Assembly: GCF_025854275.1 (NCBI RefSeq)
Contig: NZ_CP107567.1
Span: 5,394,001-5,458,000 of the forward strand
Length of the DNA stretch: 64,000 nt
From: Streptomyces peucetius
GTDB taxonomy: Bacteria > Actinomycetota > Actinomycetes > Streptomycetales > Streptomycetaceae
Direction of reading: 5' to 3'
Each line of letters opens with the position of its first letter. Position 1 is the stretch's first letter. Both the position numbers and the translations under genes were made by a program. This document shows, one piece after another, positions 38,979-48,488 of the stretch. Below the pieces are notes generated by a model. It ran no database searches, was not told the origin of the DNA, and saw only the letters and a list, made by a program, of their open reading frames with translations.

Positions 38979-39806
38979 TCACACGTCGCGGCTGCTCATG
39001 GTCGCGTACGCCCCGCCGAGGGCCGCGAGCGAGACACCGAGCATGATCCACACGGATGTCCAGCCGAGCGGGCCGGAGCCTCCGCCCGTCGCTTCGCCGT
39101 AGATGCCGATGAGCTGGCTCGGGATCGCGTAGGTGAAGAGGAAGTCGCGCACGCCGGACATGGAGTCGAACCCGAGCATGAAGACCCCCGCCACCATGGG
39201 CATCAGCATCAGACCGAGCATGATCGTGATCGCCCCTGCCGAGTGCCTGATCATCGCGCCGATCCCAAGGGCCAGCAGCCCGAGCGAGGCGATGTAGAGG
39301 CCCACGCCGACGGTGGCGCGCAACCACTCGTCACCGGTCGGCTCTCCGGCGTCCACCATCGCGTTCTGCATGACGGCCGTGAGCCCGGCGGTCACGGTCG
39401 TGATGGCGAAGACGAGCAGGAAGAACACGGCCGCCTTGGCGGCCAGCACCCGGCCCCGGCTCGGGCAGGCCGTCAGCGTCGTGCGGATCATGCCGGTGCC
39501 GTACTCGGAGGAGATGGTGAGTACGCCCAGCGTCATCACACAGATGGAGCCGGGCAGTACACCGAAGAAGCCCATACCGAGCACGGACTCGTCGCCCAGC
39601 TCGGCAGAATCCCCGGCTGCGGCGACCAGCGCGGCGACCGCGAGACCGATGCCGAGCACGAGCACGATCATCACGCTCAGGGTCCAGATCGTGGACCGCA
39701 CCGAACGGATCTTCGTCCACTCGGAGGCGAGCGCGTCACCGAAGTGGGCCCCGCGCACCGGGATCGGGGAGGCGTACGAACCGGGCTGCTGGTAGGAGGT
39801 GCTCAT
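38979..39806 (-). CDS. ABC transporter permease (module A)
   Basis: A 275-residue ABC-2-like permease with six membrane helices. A cytoplasmic N-terminus with FGDALASEWTKIRSVRSTIW is followed by the helices; SSEYGTGMIRTTLTACPSRG is the conserved loop of this subfamily. Start overlaps the ATPase stop (ATGA). Resembles the permease at 41219, to which it is paralogous (EWTKIR and EYxxGMIRT motifs shared). Likely exports a drug, peptide or lipid; substrate unknown. Confidence 0.87.
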   Translation of the reverse strand: MSTSYQQPGSYASPIPVRGAHFGDALASEWTKIRSVRSTIWTLSVMIVLVLGIGLAVAALVAAAGDSAELGDESVLGMGFFGVLPGSICVMTLGVLTISSEYGTGMIRTTLTACPSRGRVLAAKAAVFFLLVFAITTVTAGLTAVMQNAMVDAGEPTGDEWLRATVGVGLYIASLGLLALGIGAMIRHSAGAITIMLGLMLMPMVAGVFMLGFDSMSGVRDFLFTYAIPSQLIGIYGEATGGGSGPLGWTSVWIMLGVSLAALGGAYATMSSRDV

Positions 39807-40939
39807 CGTGCGTCCTCGGGCTTGGTCAGGTCGGCGGGTGCGGCGGCCGGGGGAGCGGCGGGGGCATCCGGAGCGGAGGGCGCTGCCGGCGCCGCGTACG
39901 GGTTCTGGCCGGGCTGGGGCGGCGGCGGGGCGTAGAAGCCCTGCTGCGGCACCTCGGGGATGTGCGGCTGCGGCGGGACGTGTCCCATCGGCGGCTGCTG
40001 CATCAGGCCCGACTTCTCGTCCGCGGTGGAGCGGTAGTCCACCGCGCCCTGCGTCATCCGCATGTACGCCTCCTCGAGAGAGGCCTGGTGCGGCGACAAC
40101 TCCCACAGCCGGACGTCCGCCTCGTGCGCCACGTCGCTGATGCGCGGCAGTGGCAGCCCGGTCACCCGCAGCGCACCGTCGGGCTCGGACAGCACCTGGC
40201 CGCCCGCCTCGGCCAGCGCGGAGACGAGCTTCTCACGCTGCTGCGGCTCCGTCTGCGGCGTGCGGACCCGGGCGAAGTCCGCCGAGTTGTGCGAGATGAA
40301 GTCCTTCACGCTCATGTCGGCCATGAGCTGCCCGCGGCCGATCACGATCAGGTGGTCGGCCGTCAGGGCCATCTCGCTCATCAGGTGCGAGGAGACGAAG
40401 ACCGTACGGCCCTCGGAGGCCAGCTGCTTCATCAGGTTGCGGACCCACAGGATGCCTTCGGGGTCCAGGCCGTTGACCGGCTCGTCGAAGAGCAGCACCC
40501 GCGGGTCGCCGAGGAGCGCCGCGGCGATGCCGAGCCGCTGCCCCATGCCGAGCGAGAAGCCCTTGGACCGCTTATTGGCGACCTCGTGCAGGCCGACGAC
40601 GCCGAGCACCTCGTCCACCCGGCGGGCCGGGATGCCGGAGAGCTGCGCCAGCGACAGCAGATGGTTGCGGGCGCTGCGGCCGCCGTGCACCGCCTTCGCG
40701 TCGAGCAGGGCACCGACCTGGCGGGGTGCGTTCGGCAGTTGCCGGAAGGGGCGGCCCTCGATCGTCACCTGACCCGACGTCGGACGGTCCAGGCCGAGGA
40801 TCATGCGCATCGTCGTGGACTTGCCGGCGCCGTTGGGGCCGAGGAAGCCGGTGACGGCCCCGGGCCGCACCTGGAAGGAAAGGTTGTACACGGCCGTCTT
40901 GGCGCCGTAGCGCTTCGTCAGGCCGACTGCCTCGATCAT
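39803..40939 (-). CDS. ABC transporter ATP-binding protein (module A)
   Basis: A 378-residue ATPase. Walker A GPNGAGKST, signature FSLGMGQRLGIAAALL, Walker B VLLFDEPVNGLDPEG, H-loop SSHLMSEM. The last about 70 residues (from QQPPMGHVPPQPHIPEVPQQ) are a Pro/Ala/Gln-rich tail absent from most ATPases. Pairs with the permease that overlaps it. About half of the core is identical in motif content to the ATPase at 42002, pointing to a duplicated module. Confidence 0.9.
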   Translation of the reverse strand: MIEAVGLTKRYGAKTAVYNLSFQVRPGAVTGFLGPNGAGKSTTMRMILGLDRPTSGQVTIEGRPFRQLPNAPRQVGALLDAKAVHGGRSARNHLLSLAQLSGIPARRVDEVLGVVGLHEVANKRSKGFSLGMGQRLGIAAALLGDPRVLLFDEPVNGLDPEGILWVRNLMKQLASEGRTVFVSSHLMSEMALTADHLIVIGRGQLMADMSVKDFISHNSADFARVRTPQTEPQQREKLVSALAEAGGQVLSEPDGALRVTGLPLPRISDVAHEADVRLWELSPHQASLEEAYMRMTQGAVDYRSTADEKSGLMQQPPMGHVPPQPHIPEVPQQGFYAPPPPQPGQNPYAAPAAPSAPDAPAAPPAAAPADLTKPEDAR

Positions 40940-41218
40940 TCTCCAGCCCCATCGACTTTCGGGTCGTCGGGGCACAGGCGGGTCCAGCCGTACGCCCCCG
41001 TAAGTGCTAGGAGGATAACCGGGGCGCGGCGGTTCCGGCCAAGGCGTAACGAAGGGGCCTCGGTCACGGCCGTCCGTGACCGCATTACGGTGGACCACGA
41101 GGGCCTTTCTGGTTGGTGTAGACGTCGTAATCCACACCGAACCGGAAGGCCCTCACCTGTTCAAGATCCCTCAGCCGAGACCTGGCTCACCCGTCCACAA
41201 CCTCCCGGGACAGAACAC
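40940..41218. other. Gap between the two ABC modules
   Basis: 279 nt without a gene. It contains a 56-bp inverted-repeat element at 41099-41154 (listed separately) and, at 40995-41015, TAAGTGCTAGGAGGATAACC with an apparent AGGAGG but no ORF behind it. A terminator for module B and a promoter for module A are expected here but not clearly seen. Confidence 0.35.
41099..41154. repeat. MITE-like inverted-repeat element between ABC modules
   Basis: Arms of about 21 nt, 41099-41119 and 41134-41154, match at the outer GAGGGCCTT/AAGGCCCTC and inner GGTGT/ACACC with several mismatches between, around a 14-nt centre. Base composition is AT-richer than its surroundings. It could be a terminator, a MITE, or a leftover of an insertion sequence. 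Confidence 0.5.
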
Positions 41219-41998
41219 CTAGGCGTCCCGCTTCTTCAGCACGAGGAGGCCCCCGGCCAGCGCCGCGGCGACCCAGAGCACCATGATGCCCAGGCCCGTC
41301 CAGGGACCGTACGGGGAGTCGCCGCTGTTCATGGCGTTCGGGACCACCTGCATGATCTTCGCGCCGGCCTGGTCGGGGAAGTAGCGCGCGACGTCCCTGG
41401 CGCCCGGCACCGCGGAGAGGATCTGCGAGACCAGGAAGAAGAACGGCATCAGGATGCCCAGCGACAGCATCGAGCTGCGCAGCATCGTGGCGACGCCCAT
41501 CGAGAAGAGCGCCATCAGGCCCATGTAGATGCCGCCGCCGACGACGGCCCGCAGCACGTTCTCCTCGCCGATCGTCGTGCGGTGCTCGCCGAGCAGCGCC
41601 TGGCCGAGGAAAAAGGTGAGGAAGCTGGTCGCCATCCCGACCGCGAGGGCCAGCAGCCCGGCCACCGCGATCTTGCTGAAGATGAAGGTGGCGCGCTGCG
41701 GCACCGCGGCCAGTGAGGTGCGGATCATGCCGGAGCTGTACTCGGTGCCCACGACCAGCACCCCGAAGACCACCATCGCCAGCTGCCCGAGCACCAGTCC
41801 GGAGAAGCTGATGAGCGTCGGATCGAAGGTCAGCCGCTCGGCGGGGGGCAGATCGTCGAAGGTCGCGTTCATCAGGGCACACAGGGCCGCGCTCATCGCG
41901 ACCGTCACGACAAGGGCGCTGATCAGCGTCCAGCGCGTCGACGCGACCGTACGGATCTTGGTCCACTCGGACCGCAGGACGGCAGGTGTCGAGGCCAT
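41219..41998 (-). CDS. ABC transporter permease (module B)
   Basis: A 259-residue six-helix ABC-2-like permease. The N-terminus LRSEWTKIRTVASTRW, loop GTEYSSGMIRTSLAAVPQRA and last segment are similar to the module A permease. It starts 3 nt after the ATPase stop on the minus strand, so it is translated with it. Confidence 0.88.
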   Translation of the reverse strand: MASTPAVLRSEWTKIRTVASTRWTLISALVVTVAMSAALCALMNATFDDLPPAERLTFDPTLISFSGLVLGQLAMVVFGVLVVGTEYSSGMIRTSLAAVPQRATFIFSKIAVAGLLALAVGMATSFLTFFLGQALLGEHRTTIGEENVLRAVVGGGIYMGLMALFSMGVATMLRSSMLSLGILMPFFFLVSQILSAVPGARDVARYFPDQAGAKIMQVVPNAMNSGDSPYGPWTGLGIMVLWVAAALAGGLLVLKKRDA

Positions 41999-42001
41999 CG
42001 G

Positions 42002-43012
42002 TCAGGCTCCCTTGTCGCGCGGGGCCCACTGGGGGGCGCCTCGGCCGGCGGGCGGGGCGACGGCGTCCGGTGGCGGGGCGACGGCGTCCGGTGGCGGCGC
42101 GCCCGGGGCGGAGTGTGCGTGGTACTCCACCGCGCCTGCCGTCATCTGCATGAATGCCTCCTCGAGCGAGGCCCGCTGCGCACTGAGCTCATGCAGCACG
42201 ATCCGGTGCTCGGCCGCCAGCTCGCCGAGCTGCTCCGTGCTCGCGCCGTCCACCTCGAGCGCGCCGCCGCCGGTCTCGACGACCGTCATACCGGCGGCGT
42301 GCACCATGTCCCGCAGCTGTTCCTGCTGCGGCGAGCGCATCCGTACATAGCTGCGGGAGTTCTCGTGGATGAAATCGGCCATGGAGGTGTCGGCGAGGAG
42401 CCGGCCCTGCCCGATCACGATCAAGTGATCGGCTGTCAGGGCCATTTCACTCATGAGGTGCGAGGAGACGAAGATCGTCCGGCCTTCCTGCGCGAGGGTT
42501 TTCATCAGATTGCGGATCCAGTGAATTCCCTCAGGGTCCAGACCATTGACCGGTTCGTCGAACATCAGGATCTCCGGATCGCCCAGCAGAGCCGAGGCGA
42601 TTCCCAGCCGCTGGCCCATGCCCATCGAGAAACCCTTGGACTTCTTCCGCGCCACCGGCGTCAGCCCGACCAGGTCGAGCACCTCGCCGACCCGGCGCTC
42701 CGGGATGCGGTTGGACTGCGCGAGGCAGAGAAGGTTGTTGTACGCGCTGCGGCCGCCGTGCATCGCCTTGGCGTCGAGCAGGGCGCCGATGTACTTCAGC
42801 GGCTCGTCGAGGTCACGGTAGTGCCTGCCGTCGATCCGGACCCTCCCGCTGGTGGGATTGTCCAGGCCGAGCACCATGCGCATCGTCGTGGTCTTGCCCG
42901 CACCGTTGGGACCGAGGAAACCGGTCACCACACCCGGCCGGACCATGAAGGAGAGATGGTCGACGGCGACCTTCGTACCGAAGCGTTTGGTGAGACCCTC
43001 GAGCTCGATCAT
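42002..43012 (-). CDS. ABC transporter ATP-binding protein (module B)
   Basis: A 336-residue ATPase: Walker A GPNGAGKTT, signature FSMGMGQRLGIASALL, Walker B LMFDEPVNGLDPEG and SSHLMSEM. The Pro-rich C-terminal tail contains a 7-residue unit (APPPDAV) twice, encoded by a perfect 21-bp tandem repeat at 42057-42098 (one mismatch at the end). The minus-strand -10 TAGCGT (43024-43019) stands six bases before the ATG, suggesting leaderless transcription of the module. Confidence 0.9.
   Translation of the reverse strand: MIELEGLTKRFGTKVAVDHLSFMVRPGVVTGFLGPNGAGKTTTMRMVLGLDNPTSGRVRIDGRHYRDLDEPLKYIGALLDAKAMHGGRSAYNNLLCLAQSNRIPERRVGEVLDLVGLTPVARKKSKGFSMGMGQRLGIASALLGDPEILMFDEPVNGLDPEGIHWIRNLMKTLAQEGRTIFVSSHLMSEMALTADHLIVIGQGRLLADTSMADFIHENSRSYVRMRSPQQEQLRDMVHAAGMTVVETGGGALEVDGASTEQLGELAAEHRIVLHELSAQRASLEEAFMQMTAGAVEYHAHSAPGAPPPDAVAPPPDAVAPPAGRGAPQWAPRDKGA
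42057..42098. repeat. 21-bp tandem repeat, two copies, in the ATPase C-terminus
   Basis: Units 42057-42077 and 42078-42098 are the same except for the last base. They code for a repeated seven-residue Pro/Ala unit and probably vary in number between strains. Confidence 0.8.
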
Positions 43013-43106
43013 GCGTTCACGCTACGGGCGCCCGAGGGGCCGCGCCACCCTGTTCCTCCAACTTGAGGGCTCGGTTCGCGAAGCGGCCGTTCCTCCTCCG
43101 GTGGAC

Positions 43107-43146
43107 GCACGGATGCCCGGTGCCATGTGGCACCGGGCATCCGTGC
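43107..43146 (-). terminator. Terminator of filP
   Basis: A perfect 18-bp inverted repeat (43107-43124 with 43129-43146) and 4-nt loop, 20 nt beyond the filP stop. It also faces the start of ABC module B. Confidence 0.85.
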
Positions 43147-43166
43147 GAGCGACCGACCCGAAGGCG

Positions 43167-44105
43167 TCAGCGGGACTGCTGCGCCGGGACCCCGCGGGAG
43201 ATGGGCTCCTCGTCGGCGGGCGTGCCCGCCGCGGCCACCGCGGCACCCGTCAGCGTCGCCAGCATCTCGCGGACGTTGGTCAGCTGGGCGTTGATCGAGT
43301 CGCGGCGGTTGGTGAGCGCCGCCAGCTCGCGCTCCGACTCGCTGCGGATACGGTCGGCCTTGGCGTTCGCGTCGGCCACGATGTCCTCGGCCTGGCGCTG
43401 CGCGGTCTCCACCGTCTGACGGGCGCGGCGCTCCGCGTCCGTGCGCAGCTTCTCCGCCTCGAGGCGCAGCTGCTCGGCGCGGTGCTCGATCTCCGCCAGC
43501 CGCTTCTCCGCCTTCGCCTGACGCGACGCCAGGTCGCGCTCCGACTGCTCGCGGCGCTTGGCCAGGTTGGTCTCGAAGTCCGCGGCGGCCTGGGCGGCCT
43601 TGGCGCGGGTCTCCTCGAAGAGCGCGTCGGCCTCCTCGCGCTTGGACTGCGCGTCCTTCTGCGCCTCGCTGCGCAGCGCCTGGGCCTCGCTCTTCGCCTT
43701 GTCGACGATGCGGATGCCCTCGTCCTCCGCCTTGGCCTTGCGCTCGGCGGCGAACGACTCGGCGTCGTTGCGCACCTGCTGGGCGGCGGACTCCGCGAGC
43801 TCACGGTGCTGCTCGGCGGCGCGACGGGCCTCCTCGCGCAGGTCCTTCGCCTCCTCCTCGGCGAGGCGGAGGATCTTCTCGACGCGCGCACCGAGACCCG
43901 CGTACGACGGCTCGGCGTCGTTGACCTGGGCCTGGGCGTTCTGCGTCTCGAGGTGGAGCTCCTCGATGCGCTTTTCCAGAGAGGTGATTCGGGCCAGAGC
44001 ACTATCACGGTCGGCGACGAGTTTGGTAATGCGGTCGTCCACCTGACCGCGGTCGTAACCACGCCGCACGAGCTCGAAGCCGAAGGGGGAGGAAGTGTCG
44101 CTCAT
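43167..44105 (-). CDS. filP: Coiled-coil cytoskeletal protein FilP
   Basis: A 312-residue protein, almost all alpha-helical coiled coil rich in Ala, Glu, Arg and Lys. The short N-terminus SPFGFELVRRGYDRGQVDDR is a DivIVA-like motif and leads into heptads and then hendecad-type repeats. FilP forms filaments at hyphal tips in Streptomyces, affecting cell stiffness and tip growth, together with DivIVA and Scy (known for S. coelicolor). It lies 113 nt downstream of scy on the same strand, the conserved arrangement. Confidence 0.93.
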   Translation of the reverse strand: MSDTSSPFGFELVRRGYDRGQVDDRITKLVADRDSALARITSLEKRIEELHLETQNAQAQVNDAEPSYAGLGARVEKILRLAEEEAKDLREEARRAAEQHRELAESAAQQVRNDAESFAAERKAKAEDEGIRIVDKAKSEAQALRSEAQKDAQSKREEADALFEETRAKAAQAAADFETNLAKRREQSERDLASRQAKAEKRLAEIEHRAEQLRLEAEKLRTDAERRARQTVETAQRQAEDIVADANAKADRIRSESERELAALTNRRDSINAQLTNVREMLATLTGAAVAAAGTPADEEPISRGVPAQQSR

Positions 44106-44218
44106 GGGGTTCCTGTCAATGAGACCGGTGAGGTGTTAGAGGGAATCCTAGGGGTCGAAGCGGCGTGTCATCGAGCGGATGCCGGTTTGATCTGGAGAAT
44201 GTCCAGCCTTTTGAGTGG

Positions 44219-47200
44219 CTAGCCGTCGGACGACTTGCCACTCGAACGTGTACCCCCTGCTGACGCACCGGCCTTGACACCTCCGGCGGAACCGCCGCCC
44301 GCCGACTTGCCACCGGCCGGGGCCTCGAAGGATTCCAACGCCTCGAGGACGTCCTGGACGCGGGAGATCTCCGCCTGGATGTCCTCGCGCCTGCGCACCA
44401 GTACGTCCAGCTCCCGCTTGCCCTCCTCGACGGTGCGTCCGGCCTCGCGGTCGGCCTCCGCCTTGGCCCGCTCGCCCTCGCGGATCAGCTCGGCCTTCTT
44501 CTGCTCGGCCTCCTTCAGCAGCCCCTCCGCCTTCTTCACGGCGGCGATCCTGACCTTGCTCGCCTCCGAATTGGCGTCGGACAGCAGCTCCTTGGCCTTC
44601 GCCTCGGCCTCCGCGCGCTGCTCCTCGGCCGCCTTGACCAGATGGTCGACGCGCTCGCCGGCCGTCCGCATCTGCTCCGCGGTCTCCCGGCGGGCACGCG
44701 CGTGCAGTTCCTCGACCTCGCTCTCCACCCGGGCCCGCAGCTCCTCGCCGCGCTCCCTTATGGCCGTCGCGTCGCGCCGGGCACCCACGAGCAGCTCGTC
44801 GGCGTCCGTACGGGCCTTCTCCACCAGCGAGTTGCCCTCGACCGTGGCCTCGGAGACCAGCCGCTCCGCCTCCTTGCGGGCCACGCCGACCATCGTGTCG
44901 GCCTGCTCCTCCGCCTCGGTGGCCGCGCGCAGCGCCTCCTCCTGGGCCTTGGCGATGAGCTGGTCGGCCTGCTCCGCGGCGTCCGCACGGCGCTTGGCGG
45001 CCGCCTCTCGCGCCTCGTCGAGCAGCCGGTCGGCCTCCGCGCGGGCCTCGGCGCGCAGTTGCTCGGCCGCCGCCTCCGTCTCTGCGCGGTGCCGCTCGGC
45101 CTCGGCCCGGATGCGTTCCGCCGCCTGCTGCGCGGACCCCACCGTCTCCGCGGCCTCGGCGCGCAGCCGCTCCGCCTCGCTGTTCGCCTCGGCCCGCAGG
45201 CGCTCGGCGTCGCTCGTGGCCTCGGCCCGCAGCCGTTCGGCGTCGCTCGTGGCGTCCGCCCGCAGCCGCTCCGTCTCCGCGGCGGTCTCCGCCGTGATCC
45301 GCTCGGCCTCGCCGCGCGCCTCACCGATGAGCTGGTCGGCCTGCTCGGCCGCGTCGGCACGCCGCTTGTCCGCCGCCTGCCGCGCCTCGTCGAGCACCTG
45401 CTCGCGGTCGGCCCGCACGGCCGCCCGCAGCTCCTCGATCTCGGCCTCGCCGTCCACCTTGATCTGCTCGGCCTCGGTGAGCAGCCGTGTCGCCTCGGCG
45501 TCGGCCGAAGCACGCAGCTCCGCCGCCTCGTTCCGCAGCCGCTCGCTCTCACTCGCGGCCTCGCCGATCAGCAGGTCGGCCTGCGCGGCGGCCTCGGAAC
45601 GGATCCGGTTGGCGTCCTCCCGGGCCTCCGCCCGGGTCCGCGCCGCGTCCTGCTCGGCGGACGCGACGGCGTCCGACGCCTCGGTACGCATCCGCTGCAC
45701 GTACTCAGCGGTGTCCGCCCGCAGCCGGTCCGCCTCGCTGATCGCTTCCGTGACGGTCCGCTCGGCGAGCGCCTGCGCGGCGTCCGCCTCCTCCTGGGCC
45801 CGGGACCGCAGCCGGCCGGCGTCCTCCGCCGCCCGCTCGCGCTCCGCGTACGCGTCGGCGCGGACCCGGTCGGCCTCCTCCTGGGCCTCCGACCGGGTGC
45901 GCTCCGCCGAGTGTTCGGCGGCGCTGCGCAGCCCGGCGATCTCCTGCTCGGCCTGCTCCTGCAGCCCGGCGACGGAGTCCCGCACCTGCTGGGCCGTCTG
46001 CTCGGCGGAGGACACCATCTCGGTGGCACGCCGGTCGGCCTCCTCGACCAGCCGCTGCGCCTCGGCCTGTGCCTCCTCCACCCGGTTACGGGCGGACGCG
46101 AGAAGCTCCTCGCTCTGCTCGCGGGCCCGTTCGCGCTCCTCGCCCGCCTCGGCGCGCGCCGACTCGAGGGTCTCCTCGGCCTCCCGGCGGCGGCGGGCCG
46201 CCTCCTCCTGGGCGGCCGCCAGCGCCTCCGCGGCCTCCGTGCCCACCCGCTCGGCGGCGGCCGCGGCCTCCGCCCGTACCCGGTCGGCGGTCTCCTGGGC
46301 CTCGTGCTTCAGCCGCTCGGCCTCCGCGGCGGCGTCACTGTGCAGCCGTACGGCGGCGGCCTCGGCCTCGGCGCGGGCCGCCGACGCGTCGGACGCGGCC
46401 TCGGTCCGCAGCCGCTCCGCCTCCTGCTCCGCCTGCTCCTGGAGCGTCCGCAGCCGCTCGGCGGCCTCCGCGCGCAGCCGTTCGGTCTCCTCCGCCGCCT
46501 CGCGGCGGATCCGCTCGGCCTCGCCACGGGCCTCGGCCAGCCGCTCCTCGGCGGCGGCGAGCCGTGCCTCCGCCTCGGTGTGCAGCCGGGTCAGTTCCTC
46601 GGCCGCCTCCGCCTGACGGGCCGCTATGCCGCGCTCGCTCTCCTCGCGCAGCTCGGTCGCGGCCGTCTCCGCGGCCGTGCGCACACCTTCGGCCTGCTCC
46701 TCGGCCTCCGCGCGCAGCCGGTCGGCCTCGGCACGGGTGCGCTCCAGCGTCTCCTCGGCCTGCTTGCGCAGGGTCGTGGCACGCTCGATGGCCTCCGTAC
46801 GGACCTTCTCGCTGTCGGCACCGGCCTTCGAGCGCAGTTCGTCGGCGTCGGTGCGCGCCTTGGTCAGCAGCTCCTCAGCGGTGCTCGCCGCCTCCTCGAT
46901 CTGCTGGACGGCCTCGCGTCGGGCCTCGCCGCGGATCCGCTCGCCCTCGGCGACGGCCTCCGCGCGCAACTGCTCGGCCTCGCCGCGCAGCCGGCGGGCC
47001 TCCTCCTGGAGCTCGACCGTCTTGGCGCGGTACTCCTTGGTGTCGTCCTTGGCGGCGCCCTTGAGCTGGTCGGCCTGCTCCGCGGCCTCGCCGCGCAGCC
47101 GGTCCGCCTCCGCCTCGGCCTCACGCCTGATGCGCTCGGCCTCCTCGCTTGCCGCGCGGGTGGTGGCCTTGGCGTCCTCCGACGCCTTGGTCAGCACCTC

Positions 47201-48322
47201 CTCGGCGGTGCGGGCGGCCTTCGCGAGCGCGGCGGCCGAGTCCTCCGCAGCGGCGGCCCTGGCCTTCTCGGTCGCCGCCTCGACCAGCTTCTCCGCCTCG
47301 GCGCGGGCGTCGGCGAGCGCCTGCTCCGCCTCCGCCTTGAGGGTCTCGGAGTCCTTGGTCGCCTCTTCGACGAGCCGCGCGATCTGGGCCTTGGCCGTAC
47401 GGGTGCGCTGCTCGTTGATCGACTCGGCCGACGAAAGCTGCTTGGCCGCCGACTCCTTGGCCTCCGAGAGCACCTTCTCCGACTCCGCGCGGGCCTCGCG
47501 CAGCTTCTCCTCGGCCTCCTGCATCCGCTGCTCGGCCGCACGGCTGAGCTCCGCGGCCTGCTGCCGGGCCTGGTCGGACTCGGCGGTCGTGGACGAACGC
47601 AGCCGCTCCGCGTGGGCGGTCGCCTCCTGCGCCTGGCTGGACGCGGCGTTCAGCAGCCGCTCGGCGTCCTTGCGGGCCCGCAGCAGGATCGCCTCGGCCT
47701 CGGCGCGGGCGGTCTCCGCCTCGGAGCCGAGCCGCCTGCGGGCTTCCTCCGCGATACGGGCGGCCTCCGCGCGGGCGGCCGCGACCGCCTGCTCGGCCTC
47801 GGCGCGGGACTCCTCCAGCAGCCGGTGCGCCTGCGACTCGCTGCGGGCGCGCAACTGCTCGGCCCACGCGACGTTCTCGTTGACGTGCGCCTCGACGGTC
47901 TGGCGACGCTCGGCCAGCTCCTGGTCGAGACGCTGCCTGCGCTGCACGGCCTCGTTGTGCAGCTCCGCCTGCAGCCTCGCCTGGTGCTCGGCGTGCTCCT
48001 GGAGGATGCGCTGCGTCTGCGCCCGCACCTCGCGCAGTTCACGCTCCGCGTCCTGGCGGAGCTGGTCGGCCTGGAGCTGGGCGTTCCGCAGCAACTGCTC
48101 GGCCTGGTAACCGATGTCGGCGCTGTCGTAGGCCGGACGGGAGGCGAGACTGCGCCGCGCCTCGTGGAGTTTGGCGCGCAAGACCTCGACCTGGTAGCCG
48201 AGGTCCTCGGCATGCTGGACGGCCTTCTCCCGCTCGGTCTTCAGCCGGTCCATCTCGGCCTCGAACCGCGAGAGGTGGTCGTCGTCAGCTCGGTGGCTCT
48301 CCTGGCGTTCGTAGCCCCGCAC
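44219..48322 (-). CDS. scy: Polarity scaffold protein Scy
   Basis: A 1,367-residue coiled-coil giant that with DivIVA and FilP marks sites of tip growth and branching in Streptomyces. A short N-terminal coiled coil with heptads (HLSRFEAEMDRLKTEREKAV) leads into more than 1,000 residues of Ala/Glu/Arg repeats of the hendecad/51-residue type, with recurring AERLRAEA, EEAERIRxEA and AEQADQLI units. The C-terminus is a Gly/Ser/Ala-rich tail. GTG 48322 gives the conserved VRGYERQESHRADDDHLSRF start; GTG 48370 is an upstream alternative. The repeats make this region prone to recombination and to length differences between strains. Confidence 0.94.
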   Translation of the reverse strand: MRGYERQESHRADDDHLSRFEAEMDRLKTEREKAVQHAEDLGYQVEVLRAKLHEARRSLASRPAYDSADIGYQAEQLLRNAQLQADQLRQDAERELREVRAQTQRILQEHAEHQARLQAELHNEAVQRRQRLDQELAERRQTVEAHVNENVAWAEQLRARSESQAHRLLEESRAEAEQAVAAARAEAARIAEEARRRLGSEAETARAEAEAILLRARKDAERLLNAASSQAQEATAHAERLRSSTTAESDQARQQAAELSRAAEQRMQEAEEKLREARAESEKVLSEAKESAAKQLSSAESINEQRTRTAKAQIARLVEEATKDSETLKAEAEQALADARAEAEKLVEAATEKARAAAAEDSAAALAKAARTAEEVLTKASEDAKATTRAASEEAERIRREAEAEADRLRGEAAEQADQLKGAAKDDTKEYRAKTVELQEEARRLRGEAEQLRAEAVAEGERIRGEARREAVQQIEEAASTAEELLTKARTDADELRSKAGADSEKVRTEAIERATTLRKQAEETLERTRAEADRLRAEAEEQAEGVRTAAETAATELREESERGIAARQAEAAEELTRLHTEAEARLAAAEERLAEARGEAERIRREAAEETERLRAEAAERLRTLQEQAEQEAERLRTEAASDASAARAEAEAAAVRLHSDAAAEAERLKHEAQETADRVRAEAAAAAERVGTEAAEALAAAQEEAARRRREAEETLESARAEAGEERERAREQSEELLASARNRVEEAQAEAQRLVEEADRRATEMVSSAEQTAQQVRDSVAGLQEQAEQEIAGLRSAAEHSAERTRSEAQEEADRVRADAYAERERAAEDAGRLRSRAQEEADAAQALAERTVTEAISEADRLRADTAEYVQRMRTEASDAVASAEQDAARTRAEAREDANRIRSEAAAQADLLIGEAASESERLRNEAAELRASADAEATRLLTEAEQIKVDGEAEIEELRAAVRADREQVLDEARQAADKRRADAAEQADQLIGEARGEAERITAETAAETERLRADATSDAERLRAEATSDAERLRAEANSEAERLRAEAAETVGSAQQAAERIRAEAERHRAETEAAAEQLRAEARAEADRLLDEAREAAAKRRADAAEQADQLIAKAQEEALRAATEAEEQADTMVGVARKEAERLVSEATVEGNSLVEKARTDADELLVGARRDATAIRERGEELRARVESEVEELHARARRETAEQMRTAGERVDHLVKAAEEQRAEAEAKAKELLSDANSEASKVRIAAVKKAEGLLKEAEQKKAELIREGERAKAEADREAGRTVEEGKRELDVLVRRREDIQAEISRVQDVLEALESFEAPAGGKSAGGGSAGGVKAGASAGGTRSSGKSSDG

Positions 48323-48488
48323 TGCGCGGTCCCATCCGTCCCCTGGTCGCAACTGTCTCCAAGCGAGCACCGTTCGCCGGCGAACGGCCCCCCGGGGAAT
48401 GGTGACAGATCAATGACGGAGACGCGGCACGGCCCCGACCCGGCCCCGGCCCGGAACGGCCCACTCTACCGGGCCGGGAAACCTCAGG

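Noticed and set aside
45170..45270. Short repeats in scy considered as a CRISPR array
   Set aside because: Repeats are in frame, without unique spacers, and code for coiled-coil units.
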